Source: Bacteroidota bacterium (GTDB lineage: Bacteria; Bacteroidota; Rhodothermia; Rhodothermales; UBA10348). From it: a stretch of DNA of 53,249 bases. The stretch spans positions 1 to 53,249 of the forward strand of contig JAQBZH010000018.1 in assembly GCA_027622005.1 (NCBI GenBank), read 5' to 3'. Position 1 is the stretch's first letter. The number at the start of each line of letters is the position of its first letter. Positions 1-8,898 of this stretch are shown here, one piece after another. Under the pieces are notes generated by a model, which had not been told where the DNA came from, ran no database searches, and worked only from the letters and a program-made list of their open reading frames with translations. The position numbers were made by a program, and so were the translations under genes.

Positions 1-1
1 T

Positions 2-589
2 GCTGCCATGCCAATTGTTGGCGAAGGAGACGAAGAGCCCAACGATACGTTTGTCGAGCAATTGAGAACATCGGCCGAAGCGGCTATCAACGAAGGAGCA
101 AAGCGCGGTGTAGTAGATCCTGAGCGCGTTGCCGTTGCAGGACATTCTTACGGGGCGTTCATGACCGCTAACTTATTGGCCCACACGGATTTATTCCGGG
201 CCGGCATTGCTCGAAGTGGAGCCTACAACCGGACGTTGACACCTTTTGGATTTCAAGCAGAGCCGCGTACGTTTTGGGAATCGCCAGAAGTATACTTTGC
301 GATGTCACCGTTCATGCATGCCGATAAAGTGAACGAGCCGATTTTGCTTATTCACGGTATGGCGGACAATAATACGGGCACGTTTCCGGTTCAGAGCGAG
401 CGCTTTTATGCTGGTTTGAAAGGCAACGGGGCAACAGCCCGGCTGGTGATGTTGCCGCACGAAAGCCATGGTTATCGCGCGCGGGAGTCACTGCTCCACA
501 TGATGTGGGAGACGGCGACTTGGCTCGATACTTACGTAAAGAACGCGCCGCCAAGAACATTACAAGTAGGTGGGCCAACAGGGGACTAA
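2..589 (+). CDS. S9 family peptidase, C-terminal part (gene begins before the window)
   Basis: This is the catalytic alpha/beta-hydrolase end of a prolyl-oligopeptidase-type (S9) serine peptidase. The frame is open from base 2, so the start and the beta-propeller half lie upstream. The nucleophile elbow GHSYGA, the Asp region HGMADNNTGTF and the His region HESHGY appear in the order expected of the catalytic Ser, Asp and His. The HESHGY plus C-terminal TWLDTYV pattern is typical of the glutamyl aminopeptidase-like S9 group, which usually acts in the periplasm or secreted space. A second, decayed copy of the last 75 or so codons lies at 18124-18357 inside the tRNA-Thr island. Family assignment is firm; substrate is unknown. 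Confidence 0.9.
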   Translation, partial: AAMPIVGEGDEEPNDTFVEQLRTSAEAAINEGAKRGVVDPERVAVAGHSYGAFMTANLLAHTDLFRAGIARSGAYNRTLTPFGFQAEPRTFWESPEVYFAMSPFMHADKVNEPILLIHGMADNNTGTFPVQSERFYAGLKGNGATARLVMLPHESHGYRARESLLHMMWETATWLDTYVKNAPPRTLQVGGPTGD

Positions 590-601
590 ACCAAGGCGAA
601 A

Positions 602-648
602 CGGCGCGGATTAGCCACGGCGATCCGGCGCGGATCAACCACGGAGAT
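602..648. repeat. Two tandem copies of a 23-bp GC-rich unit
   Basis: Positions 602-624 and 626-648 carry the same unit with three mismatches (24-bp period), just after the S9 peptidase stop. No hairpin with a T-run is visible and no function is evident. The space from 590 to 807 otherwise shows nothing I can assign. Confidence 0.55.
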
Positions 649-807
649 ACTTCTTTCGGCGCCCAGGAAGAAACTCCATTGGGTGCGGCTTCGTACAGTA
701 GTGTACTGAGTCGACTAGATTCTTTGTAGGATTTCGGTCCTTCTGGGGATTTGGTCGCAATTTCCGGGATTGTTCTAACCCTTTTTCGGAAATGTTCTTA
801 ACAAAAT

Positions 808-1191
808 GGGGATGTCACGGCTTCGACGGGTGGAAAGTAGAGCAGGTCGCGTGTCGAGCTTTCTAGTATGCTCGTAAATCTTGCTAGAAAAAGACAAATG
901 CAAACGATTACGCATTCGCGATGACCGCTTAAGACGTTTACGATCTTTAAGCTTGTTGTCTGTCCTCCAGCAGGTTCGCCTATCGGCGGCTGAGTAGGGC
1001 ATCAAATTAGATAGGATAGGGTACGCCATGCCGGCTGAATAAGCGTACCTAAAACTCGATCAGCCTTTAAGTGCTTCTGGCCCAAGACGGCTGGCCACTG
1101 GAGCACTCGAGAATAAGTAAGTCGACTACACATGTAGACGCCTGACTAGACGTTCATTCGGACCTGGGTTCGACTCCCAGCATCTCCACCA
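808..1191 (+). ncRNA. ssrA: Transfer-messenger RNA (tmRNA)
   Basis: One-piece tmRNA that rescues stalled ribosomes with SmpB. The 5' end GGGGATG (808-814) pairs with CATCTCC (1181-1187), giving a seven-pair acceptor stem with the G-U pair at position 3 that alanyl-tRNA synthetase recognises. The T-arm (GGTTCGACTCC) is followed by an encoded ACCA end (1188-1191). The tag frame starts at GCA 900-902 and ends at TAA 930-932, coding ANDYAFAMTA after the charged Ala. A strong terminator follows at once. Length (384 nt) is normal for the family. Confidence 0.95.
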
Positions 1192-1194
1192 ATT

Positions 1195-1240
1195 AAATCC
1201 CTAACATCTTGCTAAGCAATGTGTTAGGGATTTATTGTTT
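1195..1240 (+). terminator. Rho-independent terminator of ssrA
   Basis: A perfect 12-bp stem (1195-1206 with 1222-1233) encloses a 15-nt loop and ends in a T-rich stretch. It begins four bases after the tmRNA CCA end. Confidence 0.9.
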
Positions 1241-1424
1241 GTAAAGGGTTAGAAAATGGGTTCGGATTTTAGCTTTTCGGCGTTCGCAAGATGAAATCTC
1301 TGTTCTGTAGTTTGCCGAGAAACAAGTTCTCAATTGTAACCACAAGGATTGCCTCCTCAAGAAGAAGGTTGGTTGGTCCGATTATTTTCCCCAGGATGCC
1401 TTGGCTTCTCTTGACCCAAGCTTT

Positions 1425-1587
1425 CTAATACAGATGCAATTCTTCTTTGAGCTCGAGCTTCCTTTTCTCGGTTCGCGGAGATTCGAACGGTCTTCCGACC
1501 CATTCATCATTGTCTGCGTGCTGGCGCCGTTCTTCTGTGTCCAACAGAACAAACGACAGATCATTCGTTTTCAGCCGCTGGTAATAC
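1425..1587 (-). pseudogene. Possible frameshifted C-terminal remnant of a small membrane protein
   Basis: The stretch 1241-1560 has no clear gene. Minus frame 1587-1425 is open from a TAG at 1588-1590 to a TAG at 1425-1427. It reads as a charged, coding-like peptide (for example ...LLDTEERRQHADNDEWVGRPF..., ending KEELHLY) with no good start codon. It begins in another frame just where the upstream permease ORF ends. I infer that the last ~55 residues of that permease ORF and this segment were once one small two-helix membrane protein with a charged tail, now split by a frameshift. No family recognised. Confidence 0.3.
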
Positions 1588-3618
1588 TACCGCCCGCAGA
1601 TAGCGTATTCCTATTAAAAAAGCGGCAATTGACACATTAATGATTAACCTTTGCCATTCAGCAGCCATTATGTGGGTAAAGAAAGCACCGACCATAACCG
1701 CTAAAAGAATATAGACACCGATTCGCATCGTTTTAGGGATGGCCAGAAGCACTTCTTGATGGAGCGACTGAAAATGGAAGTTCTTCACAACCCCAATAAT
1801 GGTCGGACTTTCTGCATAAATGAAGTCTAGCCATCCTACCAGTTTCTGGCCCACGGGATTAACCAGGCCTTGATCCGCCACCAGCGCCTCATTCACTACA
1901 ATAGAATTCATCGGATCCGACGCATACTCCTCCGAAAAGAAGCGGCCCTCAGCCATCTTCATTCCCATCAATTCCAAATAATCGTAGCCGACCCCAAAAT
2001 TGTAGGCGGAATGGCTTTTTCCGGATGCATCCTGCCACGTATTTCTGTCTGAGCCACGGGTAAATGCAGACCCGGACCGTTCCACAAACTTAATTTCGGA
2101 ATGGGGCTCGAGCCTCCGTTTGAATTCAGCCAAGACCGGTTCGGCATCCGCGGGGCTAATTCCTCCCGCTGTAACGGTTACTATGGCTTCTTTGTCATAT
2201 CCTAAATCCATGTTAAACATGAAGTTAAGTTGCTGAGACATGATGCCGGTTGCAATGATCAACCCTATGGAAATCGTGTATTGAAGTACAACCAAAGACT
2301 GGGTCAATCTATTTTGACGAAGCGACCTCACGTTCCCTTTCAAAACCCTTGATGGTTGAAAACGAGACAGCACGACAGCGGGATAACCTCCGGCCACCAC
2401 TCCGACCACGATAACCAATCCAATAACGGCCGTCAGGGCAAGCATTGGTGACAATTCAGAAACGGAAAGCGTAACACCTGCCAGACTACCAAACCATGGA
2501 AGCGCCAAAAAGGTGATTCCGACCCCCAAAAAGAGGGCAATCAGTGCCAAAGCGGTGCTCTCTCCAAAATACTGCCTCATTAGCTGTCCTCGATGTGCTC
2601 CGAGCACTTTTCGAATGCCTACCTCCCGCGCTCGACTAGCCGATTGGCCTACCGAAAGCGTCATAAAATTGATACACGCTATCAACAGAATTAGAATTCC
2701 TATGCCTAAGAGGATGTAAGAATAGGTCGGGTTATGCGCTGCTACCTCATAGGGAAGAAATACTTCCAAAGAGGTGTGCATTTCAGGTAGTCCTTGAAGT
2801 TTCATTCCGTAGGAATCTTCGCCAGGCGCTAGGAGCTCCGCTTCTTTCAATTCAGAAAGGTAGTCACCGAATTCCCGCTCCATAAACGGCGGCGAGGCCG
2901 CCTCTAAATCCGCCGCCACAGACCCTGGGGTTAGCTGGGCATACGTGGTGACCCGGCCACCCCAGTTGTTTCCCCCAAGCCGAAGCGTGGCATAGTTTTC
3001 AAAGGATATCGCTGCATCCAATTGAATAGAAGAGTTGGATGGAATGGTTTTGAACACGCCGGCCACGGTGAAATCGTATTTGACTTCGGATCGGGTAATG
3101 GAGACGGTTTTTCCGAGCGCGGCTTCCCAGTTTTCAGGTCCTACGTTAAACGCGGCTGTTGCCACTTCTTGGGATATGGCAATTTCGTCCGGAGCCAATA
3201 AAAGGCTTCGCGTATCTCCAGCGAGTAAGGGGAAGCTGAACATGGTGAAGAAGTCATTGTGGACTTCGGCCAATAGATACCGAACAACTTGGTCACCGAA
3301 TTCCAAATTTTGATTTCCTGTCACGTACGGAGTGGCGCGCTGGACTTGCGGGAATTCATTGCGCAATGACTCGGTAAATTCCGGAGTCATCATAGCTTGA
3401 TAAGAAGTTTCTCCTTCGGGATTCTGCCACTGAAAGTAGGTCCTGTGAATGGAATCCGCGTTTTCGTGGAAGCGATCATAACTCCATTCGTGATATACCA
3501 ATATGAGGATCAAGGCGCAACAAGCCATCCCAAGAGCCAGTCCGACCACATTGACAAGGGTATAAGTCGAGTTACGACGGAGCGCACGGAGTGCCACCAA
3601 GAAGTAGTTATTAAGCAT
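1561..3618 (-). CDS. FtsX/MacB-type ABC transporter permease with a replaced C-terminus
   Basis: Inner-membrane permease of the FtsX/MacB type common in Bacteroidota as efflux components. It has an N-terminal helix (residues ~20-42), a periplasmic MacB core-like domain (~45-280), a first FtsX block of four helices (~290-450) with the EVGIRKVLGA motif, and a second periplasmic domain up to about residue 625. Full-length relatives are close to 800 residues and end in a second FtsX helix block. Here that block is absent. From Met631 (codon 1726-1728) the sequence changes to an unrelated tail of two helices. No ATPase gene is adjacent. It is probably a truncated, non-functional or altered permease fused by deletion to a small membrane-protein gene. 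Confidence 0.8.
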   Translation of the reverse strand: MLNNYFLVALRALRRNSTYTLVNVVGLALGMACCALILILVYHEWSYDRFHENADSIHRTYFQWQNPEGETSYQAMMTPEFTESLRNEFPQVQRATPYVTGNQNLEFGDQVVRYLLAEVHNDFFTMFSFPLLAGDTRSLLLAPDEIAISQEVATAAFNVGPENWEAALGKTVSITRSEVKYDFTVAGVFKTIPSNSSIQLDAAISFENYATLRLGGNNWGGRVTTYAQLTPGSVAADLEAASPPFMEREFGDYLSELKEAELLAPGEDSYGMKLQGLPEMHTSLEVFLPYEVAAHNPTYSYILLGIGILILLIACINFMTLSVGQSASRAREVGIRKVLGAHRGQLMRQYFGESTALALIALFLGVGITFLALPWFGSLAGVTLSVSELSPMLALTAVIGLVIVVGVVAGGYPAVVLSRFQPSRVLKGNVRSLRQNRLTQSLVVLQYTISIGLIIATGIMSQQLNFMFNMDLGYDKEAIVTVTAGGISPADAEPVLAEFKRRLEPHSEIKFVERSGSAFTRGSDRNTWQDASGKSHSAYNFGVGYDYLELMGMKMAEGRFFSEEYASDPMNSIVVNEALVADQGLVNPVGQKLVGWLDFIYAESPTIIGVVKNFHFQSLHQEVLLAIPKTMRIGVYILLAVMVGAFFTHIMAAEWQRLIINVSIAAFLIGIRYLRAVVLPAAENE

Positions 3619-3819
3619 ACAAGTTCAGTCTAGAGACCCCTTTCTATGGAGGATGACAGGAAATTGGGCATTTGCACGATCCGACAGTGCCTTTTAGACA
3701 GGTAGGAGCTGGGGATGGTTTGCGCTTTTCTATCGGATCGGAAAAAGAATGGTTGCATGCACGACCAATCTTTCCTCTGTTTAATAATGATTGATTTGAA
3801 CCAAATTGAGTAGGGGACC

Positions 3820-4689
3820 GTGAGGACAATCGTACTAGGTATCTTTTTATGGGTGATGGGAGCTTCATGGTTGTCTACCCTACATGCAGAAGGGCGAACG
3901 GTAGGTCGGAATTCCGAAAAGGAGAATACCGGGACGCCATTTAGCTATTTAGAACGGCCGGTTTCGGTGGTCGGCGAGCAATGCAGATTCCGCGCCTCCG
4001 TTCAGGCGGAATTAGCGAATGCAGGGGATCAACTAAAGAGAATCCGAAAAAAGGCCCTCGATCCAGCTCACTATATCAATCATCCCCTACACGAAATTGT
4101 GCGTCGATTGCGCCCCGGACTCAGGATAGATGCCCACTCGAAAGCGCTGCTCCGACTGGATCCATCTATGCCGTTGGTGGCCGAATATGAGGACTCAACG
4201 TACTTCGCGCGCCCGGGAGCTCTGCTCGTTCAGATGGCCTATGAGGACCGAGTTCGGCGCTCTTTTGTGATTCCCGATTCGTTATTTCGCGTTCCAGAGG
4301 ATCACTATGTGTTTTCTGCCGCGGTAACTCTGGATTTCGTCCTTGGTCGATTGGCTAAATATGCGAATCGATCCAGCCGGCTTGTCGGAGTTTATGTTTT
4401 AGAAATTGAAGGCCAAACAAAAATAGCTACAATCGTATCGCACGACTATATAAAGGCTGAAATACCAGGATGGCCGGACATTTCTGTGGCAATCTTTTCA
4501 CCGGGATTGATTTTTGAAGACCTCATTCGGCTACCGTTGGCTGCCTTTGACCTTCAAAGTCCCGTTGCGATGACGTTTGGAAAAAACGGATTGTATTGGC
4601 GGTCGAGCACAGGTCGTGCCGTAGATGTCTTGCTAAGCTCCGCAGCCGATCCTTCTTGTATTCCTGTTACCTACGTACCAGTTTTGTAA
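3820..4689 (+). CDS. Exported protein of unknown function
   Basis: A 289-residue protein with no family I recognise. The GTG start at 3820 follows AGGGGA and gives a clean signal peptide (basic MRT, hydrophobic core, cleavage near LHA-EG around residue 24). A start at the in-frame ATG further in would lose the basic N-region. The mature part is soluble, mixed alpha/beta, without repeats or catalytic motifs I can name, and holds two cysteines (in EQCRF and DPSCIP), one near each end, that could form a disulfide. The 3' end overlaps the convergent flippase gene by 23 bp. Likely periplasmic; function open. Confidence 0.65.
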   Translation: MRTIVLGIFLWVMGASWLSTLHAEGRTVGRNSEKENTGTPFSYLERPVSVVGEQCRFRASVQAELANAGDQLKRIRKKALDPAHYINHPLHEIVRRLRPGLRIDAHSKALLRLDPSMPLVAEYEDSTYFARPGALLVQMAYEDRVRRSFVIPDSLFRVPEDHYVFSAAVTLDFVLGRLAKYANRSSRLVGVYVLEIEGQTKIATIVSHDYIKAEIPGWPDISVAIFSPGLIFEDLIRLPLAAFDLQSPVAMTFGKNGLYWRSSTGRAVDVLLSSAADPSCIPVTYVPVL

Positions 4690-6196
4690 TCGGTAATGAG
4701 AGAATTTGGGCGCCAAACAGAGTGAAAACAGCCACCAAACCCATTTCTAACCACCACGCATGTAAAAAAGTCACATTTTTCCATAAAAGGAAGACGCCAG
4801 CGGCCACACCACAACAGATCAGTACGCGCACCCAATTATAGGGAATGGGGTAATGCCGTTTGATCAAAAACAGGAGAGTCAAGGCCATGACGGCGTAGGC
4901 CGCTGAAGTAGCCCAGGCAGCCGCCATCATTCCTCCTGTCGGGACGAACCAGGCATTGAGGACGAGGGCAACAATGCTTCCAGAGGCCGTCGCGTATAAG
5001 AAGAATTTTGACTTGTTGCGCAAATAGGCTCCGGCCGAAAAATGGTAATACCATCCTTGAAAAAAGTATCCAGTCAGGGCAATTGGAATGATTATTAGGC
5101 CCATCCAGTAGGAAGACTGGATTAAGGTCCTTCCTCCCGGTAAAGGAAGTTGTACCAATTCTTCGACAAAAAACGAAATACCTAAAAACGCGACCAACAT
5201 GACGAGTGTCAAGATGCTGAACACCTTTCCGAAGAGGGATGGCGCATCAGCGTCGTGTTGATGTTGTAAGAAAAACGGTTGCCAAGCGTAGTGAAACATT
5301 TGAATAAACAGGGCCATCAACACCGCCAGTTTGATGATTCCGCCGTACATCCCAACTATCTCCTCTGTAAAAACTTGTGACCCGAGATCGGCGGCTTGTT
5401 GAAACAATCGTGGATGTGACTCGGCTGTCATTCCATACAATTTCTGCACTACCTGGGGGTCCATTTCTGAAAGAAAAAACAAATTGACCCGTTCAGTTAC
5501 GGCGTATCCGATGCCTCCTGGGATAAACGGAAGGCCAAAAAGAATCATTTTCTTCCAAAGCCCTACATCCAACCTCGAAAATCGGGCGATGGTGGTCGGC
5601 GCCAACATGATTAACGTAACACCAGAAGCCACGACGTTGGAAATCAAAATGGCTTCTACACCGAGATTCAGGCCAAAAATCAAAATCAAGTTTAGTCCGA
5701 CCACGACCAATATGTTGACAATTCGAATTGCCGCAAATACCCAGGGTCTGTTTCTGAGTCGAAGATCTGCAAACGGTACAGTAGCGAGCGAATCCAGCCA
5801 TAAAATGGCCGCTGCGTAGTTCAAGAAATACAAAAAGGACTGATTTAGCCCAATGATGTCCGCTACCGTGCCTCGAACCAGCAACATCACGACCGTCAGC
5901 AGGCTTGAAACTACCAAAAGCGAAAACATGGCTGTTCCAAACGCTGAACTGCGACCAGTTAGCTCTTTCCGTTCCGTTGCGAATTTCAAATACGAAGACT
6001 CGGCTCCATGCTGAAAAAGCACGTTCAAGAACATGAACGCTGCGTAGATCACAATAATCGGCGCGTATTCCGACGGAAGAAATACGTGCGAGTACAGGGG
6101 AAACAGTAAAAAATTGATTAGTCGCCCAACAATAGAGGAGATCCCGTAAATAGCGGTCTCTGAAGCAAGGCGGCGGATGCGAGTTTGAAAACTCAT
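4667..6196 (-). CDS. Wzx-like polysaccharide flippase (MOP superfamily)
   Basis: Integral membrane protein with about 14 predicted helices and the N-terminal pattern ETAIYGISSIVGRLINFLL that marks polysaccharide/lipid-linked oligosaccharide flippases. These move undecaprenyl-linked glycans across the inner membrane for surface polysaccharide assembly. I prefer ATG 6196 (MSFQTRIRR...). A TTG at 6223 would add nine residues but sits only two or three bases from the nearest AGAGG. It follows aroQ by 33 nt and is probably co-transcribed with it. No glycosyltransferases lie nearby, so the exact polymer is unknown. Confidence 0.8.
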   Translation of the reverse strand: MSFQTRIRRLASETAIYGISSIVGRLINFLLFPLYSHVFLPSEYAPIIVIYAAFMFLNVLFQHGAESSYLKFATERKELTGRSSAFGTAMFSLLVVSSLLTVVMLLVRGTVADIIGLNQSFLYFLNYAAAILWLDSLATVPFADLRLRNRPWVFAAIRIVNILVVVGLNLILIFGLNLGVEAILISNVVASGVTLIMLAPTTIARFSRLDVGLWKKMILFGLPFIPGGIGYAVTERVNLFFLSEMDPQVVQKLYGMTAESHPRLFQQAADLGSQVFTEEIVGMYGGIIKLAVLMALFIQMFHYAWQPFFLQHQHDADAPSLFGKVFSILTLVMLVAFLGISFFVEELVQLPLPGGRTLIQSSYWMGLIIIPIALTGYFFQGWYYHFSAGAYLRNKSKFFLYATASGSIVALVLNAWFVPTGGMMAAAWATSAAYAVMALTLLFLIKRHYPIPYNWVRVLICCGVAAGVFLLWKNVTFLHAWWLEMGLVAVFTLFGAQILSLPITKLVRR

Positions 6197-6229
6197 TCGG
6201 TTGGACGAAAAGTGGCCATGCAAAACCTC

Positions 6230-6652
6230 TTACTCGTAGTGCGTAGACAAGAAAAATTGAACGGCTAAATGGTACCCTTTAATGCCTAATCCGACAATCG
6301 ATCCAATGCACTCAGCAGCGGTCACGGAATGTTGACGAAAGGTCTCCCGCGCCGCAATATTTGATATATGAACTTCTAAGACTGGGATATCGATTGAAGC
6401 GATGGCATCCCGAAGGGCTACAGAAGTATGCGTAAATCCTGCAGCATTTAACACAATACCGTCGGCCGTCGACCCCTGTAATACATCGATTAATTCGCCT
6501 TCGTGGTTGCTTTGATAAAACGCAAATTCGACGGTGGGAAAAGCTTTTACAAGGCCGGACTCAAGCTCAGCGAGCGTCGTCTTGCCGTATAAGTCAGGCT
6601 CGCGGCTTCCAAGGAGGTTCAAATTTGGACCATTTACCACGAGAATTTGCAT
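6230..6652 (-). CDS. aroQ: Type II 3-dehydroquinate dehydratase
   Basis: Third step of the shikimate pathway: 3-dehydroquinate to 3-dehydroshikimate plus water, cytosolic dodecamer. The 140-residue length is standard. The N-terminus VNGPNLNLLGSREPDLYG carries the catalytic lid with Tyr22. The QSNHEGELID and LNAAGFTHTS motifs and EVHISNI (substrate-binding His/Ser) are all present. It is the first gene of a likely two-gene transcript with the flippase. A DAHP synthase for the same pathway lies 6 kb away at 12962-14347. Confidence 0.96.
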   Translation of the reverse strand: MQILVVNGPNLNLLGSREPDLYGKTTLAELESGLVKAFPTVEFAFYQSNHEGELIDVLQGSTADGIVLNAAGFTHTSVALRDAIASIDIPVLEVHISNIAARETFRQHSVTAAECIGSIVGLGIKGYHLAVQFFLSTHYE

Positions 6653-6895
6653 AAATACCTGTCAAAATGAATCATGAAATGAAGCCTTAAAATAAGGCGA
6701 ATTACGCTCGTTTAGCAATTAAACTGCTGCCCGGTTTTGGTTTTATAAGCGACTTTTCCTCTGGGACATTTCGGCAGTCAGGCGAAGTTTTCGGGTGTCG
6801 TCTCAGAAATCATCAAAAATGTGATCGGTTGATTGGTTTTTACGGGGTGAAATGGGTTAAAATGGGTGTTATAAGCCGAATGTAAACCTTCCACC

Positions 6896-7531
6896 ATGTC
6901 AGAGACCTTATTTTCGTTAAAGACCGCAGCCGAAAAACTGGGCGTTCATCCCGTTACACTTCGGCGATGGGCGGATGCGAGCAAAATTGACTCCGTTCGG
7001 ACAGCAGGGGGCCATCGACGGTTCGCGGAAGCAGAAATTGATCGATTCATCGGCACTTCCGAGACGGCCCCTTCTACTTCGGTAGGTCAATCGTTTCAAG
7101 ACCGAGCATTGACGTCGACCCGCAGAGATTTGAAAACGCATGCCGCGAGTTGGAATACAACCATGACTCCCGCCGACAAGGAAGAAAAGCGTTTGTTGGG
7201 CCGTCGTTTGATGGGTCTTTTGATTCAGTACGTCGCCGCTGATGACGACGCCCTTGGCGAGGTGTTGGAAGAAGCCCGGATTGTCTCTCGGATTTACGCG
7301 AAAAGCATCGTCATGAGCGGAATCCCACTTCAAGAAGCGCTCCGTGCGACTCATTATTTCAGGGATCACATTCTGGAATCGGCGGTAGTTTTGCCGGAAG
7401 CAGGCCGGCGCAACCCAGAAGCCAACCAAAAGATGTTTCGCAAGTTGAACTCGTTTCTCAACGAAGTCCAGATTGTTATAGCCGACTGCTATGAAGGGTT
7501 TGACCAATCAAAGCTGCCGAGCGCTACCTAA
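6896..7531 (+). CDS. MerR-like helix-turn-helix regulator with helical C-terminal domain
   Basis: Residues 6-53 form a MerR/excisionase-type winged HTH (LKTAAEKLGVHPVTLRRWADASKI... then the wing GGHRRF). After a polar linker, residues ~95-205 make an all-helical domain. Its pattern resembles the N-terminal RsbRD-type or globin-like sensor domains seen in stress regulators, though I cannot name it with certainty. It is divergent from aroQ over a 243-bp spacer that contains the near-direct repeats AAATGGGTT/AAAATGGGT at ~6850-6870, possible operator half-sites. It probably autoregulates. The ligand is unknown. Confidence 0.75.
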   Translation: MSETLFSLKTAAEKLGVHPVTLRRWADASKIDSVRTAGGHRRFAEAEIDRFIGTSETAPSTSVGQSFQDRALTSTRRDLKTHAASWNTTMTPADKEEKRLLGRRLMGLLIQYVAADDDALGEVLEEARIVSRIYAKSIVMSGIPLQEALRATHYFRDHILESAVVLPEAGRRNPEANQKMFRKLNSFLNEVQIVIADCYEGFDQSKLPSAT

Positions 7532-7613
7532 CTCAGTAAACGTTCCGCGACAACCGGGCATCGGAAGCACCGGAGCCGAAACGAAAAACGATCGTCCAGA
7601 AAGACAAGACTAA

Positions 7614-8762
7614 ATGAGCAGCCGAGGTAAAGTATTAGTAGCCATGAGTGGTGGGGTCGATTCCTCCGTAGCCGCCGTAATGCTCAAAGAGCAAGGGTAT
7701 GAAGTGGTCGGCATCACCATGAAAACCTGGGACTATGCTCAGAGCGGAGGACGCTCAGGCAAAGAGGTCGGTTGCTGCACGTTGGAATCGATGAATGATG
7801 CCCGGGCAATCGGAATTAAGTATGATTTCCCCCATTTTATTGTAGATATCCGGCAAGAGTTTGGAGACTGGGTGATTGATCGATTTACCGAGGAATACAT
7901 GGCCGGCCGGACGCCCAATCCGTGTGTTTTGTGCAACACCCATATCAAATGGGAATCATTGATGAGACGCGCGGACTCTCTTGGATGTGATTTCATTGCA
8001 ACCGGACACTATGCCCGGTTACGCAAGGACGCCGAGTCGGGGCGTCAAGTCTTGCAAATGGGCCTGGATCACAACAAGGATCAGAGTTATGCCTTGTGGG
8101 GCGTTTCCCAGGAAAACCTTTCACGGACCATCTTCCCGCTCGGAAATCTTACGAAGCCGGAAATACGCCGGATGGCTACCGATTTTGGATTGGAAGAAGT
8201 GGCTAACAAACCCGACTCCTATGAAATCTGCTTCGTTCCAGACAATAATTACCGCCGGTTCTTAAAGGAACGGGTTCCTGATATGGAAGAACGGGCCGGA
8301 AAAGGGCCGTTTATTTTGTCTTCAGGTGAGCACTTCGGAACTCATGAAGGATATCCCTTCTACACCATCGGTCAACGGCATGGCCTTGGACTTGCCACCG
8401 GTGAGCCCATTTATGTGACCCACATCAACCCAGAAACCAACACGGTTACGGTTGGGCCAAAAGAGGAATTGATGGGTACGGCACTTTCAGCTGGACAGAT
8501 TAATTTTGTCAAGGCACCTGATCTTTTGGAAGAGAGGACGGCCTTTGCCAAGATCCGGTACAAAGACCCCGGAGCTCCGTGCGTGGTTTGGCAAGAAGAG
8601 GACAAATTGCACGTGAGATTTTCGACTCCGCGAAGGGCCATCACCCCAGGACAAGCCATCGTCTTGTATGATGGGGATGAAGTTCTGGCAGGTGCCTGGA
8701 TTCGTCAGGTGGAGCATCCAGAGGCCGCTTTAGAGGAGCCGAGCTCCCGGAGCCAAGGCTAA
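7614..8762 (+). CDS. mnmA: tRNA-specific 2-thiouridylase MnmA
   Basis: ATP-dependent 2-thiolation of U34 in tRNA-Lys, -Glu and -Gln. The PP-loop SGGVDSSV lies at residues 12-19. Catalytic Cys104 (NPCVLCN) and persulfide-carrying Cys206 (YEICF) are both present. The GHYAR motif and the C-terminal beta-barrel (TIGQRHGLGL, GPKEEL) are intact. The length of 382 is typical. It stands alone; the 82-nt gap after the HTH gene leaves co-transcription possible but unproven. The GGGGTC-AG-ACCCC palindrome just after the stop (~8765) has no T-run. Confidence 0.97.
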   Translation: MSSRGKVLVAMSGGVDSSVAAVMLKEQGYEVVGITMKTWDYAQSGGRSGKEVGCCTLESMNDARAIGIKYDFPHFIVDIRQEFGDWVIDRFTEEYMAGRTPNPCVLCNTHIKWESLMRRADSLGCDFIATGHYARLRKDAESGRQVLQMGLDHNKDQSYALWGVSQENLSRTIFPLGNLTKPEIRRMATDFGLEEVANKPDSYEICFVPDNNYRRFLKERVPDMEERAGKGPFILSSGEHFGTHEGYPFYTIGQRHGLGLATGEPIYVTHINPETNTVTVGPKEELMGTALSAGQINFVKAPDLLEERTAFAKIRYKDPGAPCVVWQEEDKLHVRFSTPRRAITPGQAIVLYDGDEVLAGAWIRQVEHPEAALEEPSSRSQG

Positions 8763-8898
8763 TTGGGGTCAGACCCCGGTATCTAGTATCCCACGTATTC
8801 GGCAGCTAGACGTCCGCAAAACGACCTCTTGCCGAAACTTAAAATCGCCTCAGAAATGACCGATACTAACAGCGAATACTGTTTTTATTGGCTCAATA

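Noticed and set aside
775-1029. 84-codon minus-strand frame
   Set aside because: Lies across the tmRNA gene; no protein features.
3644-3868. 74-codon minus-strand frame upstream of the permease
   Set aside because: Overlaps the start of the exported protein gene; no coding character.
6917-7507. 196-codon minus-strand frame
   Set aside because: Shadow of the HTH regulator gene; no signal, family motif or start context.
8763-8780. GGGGTC-AG-ACCCC palindrome as terminator of mnmA
   Set aside because: Hairpin is short and no T-run follows.
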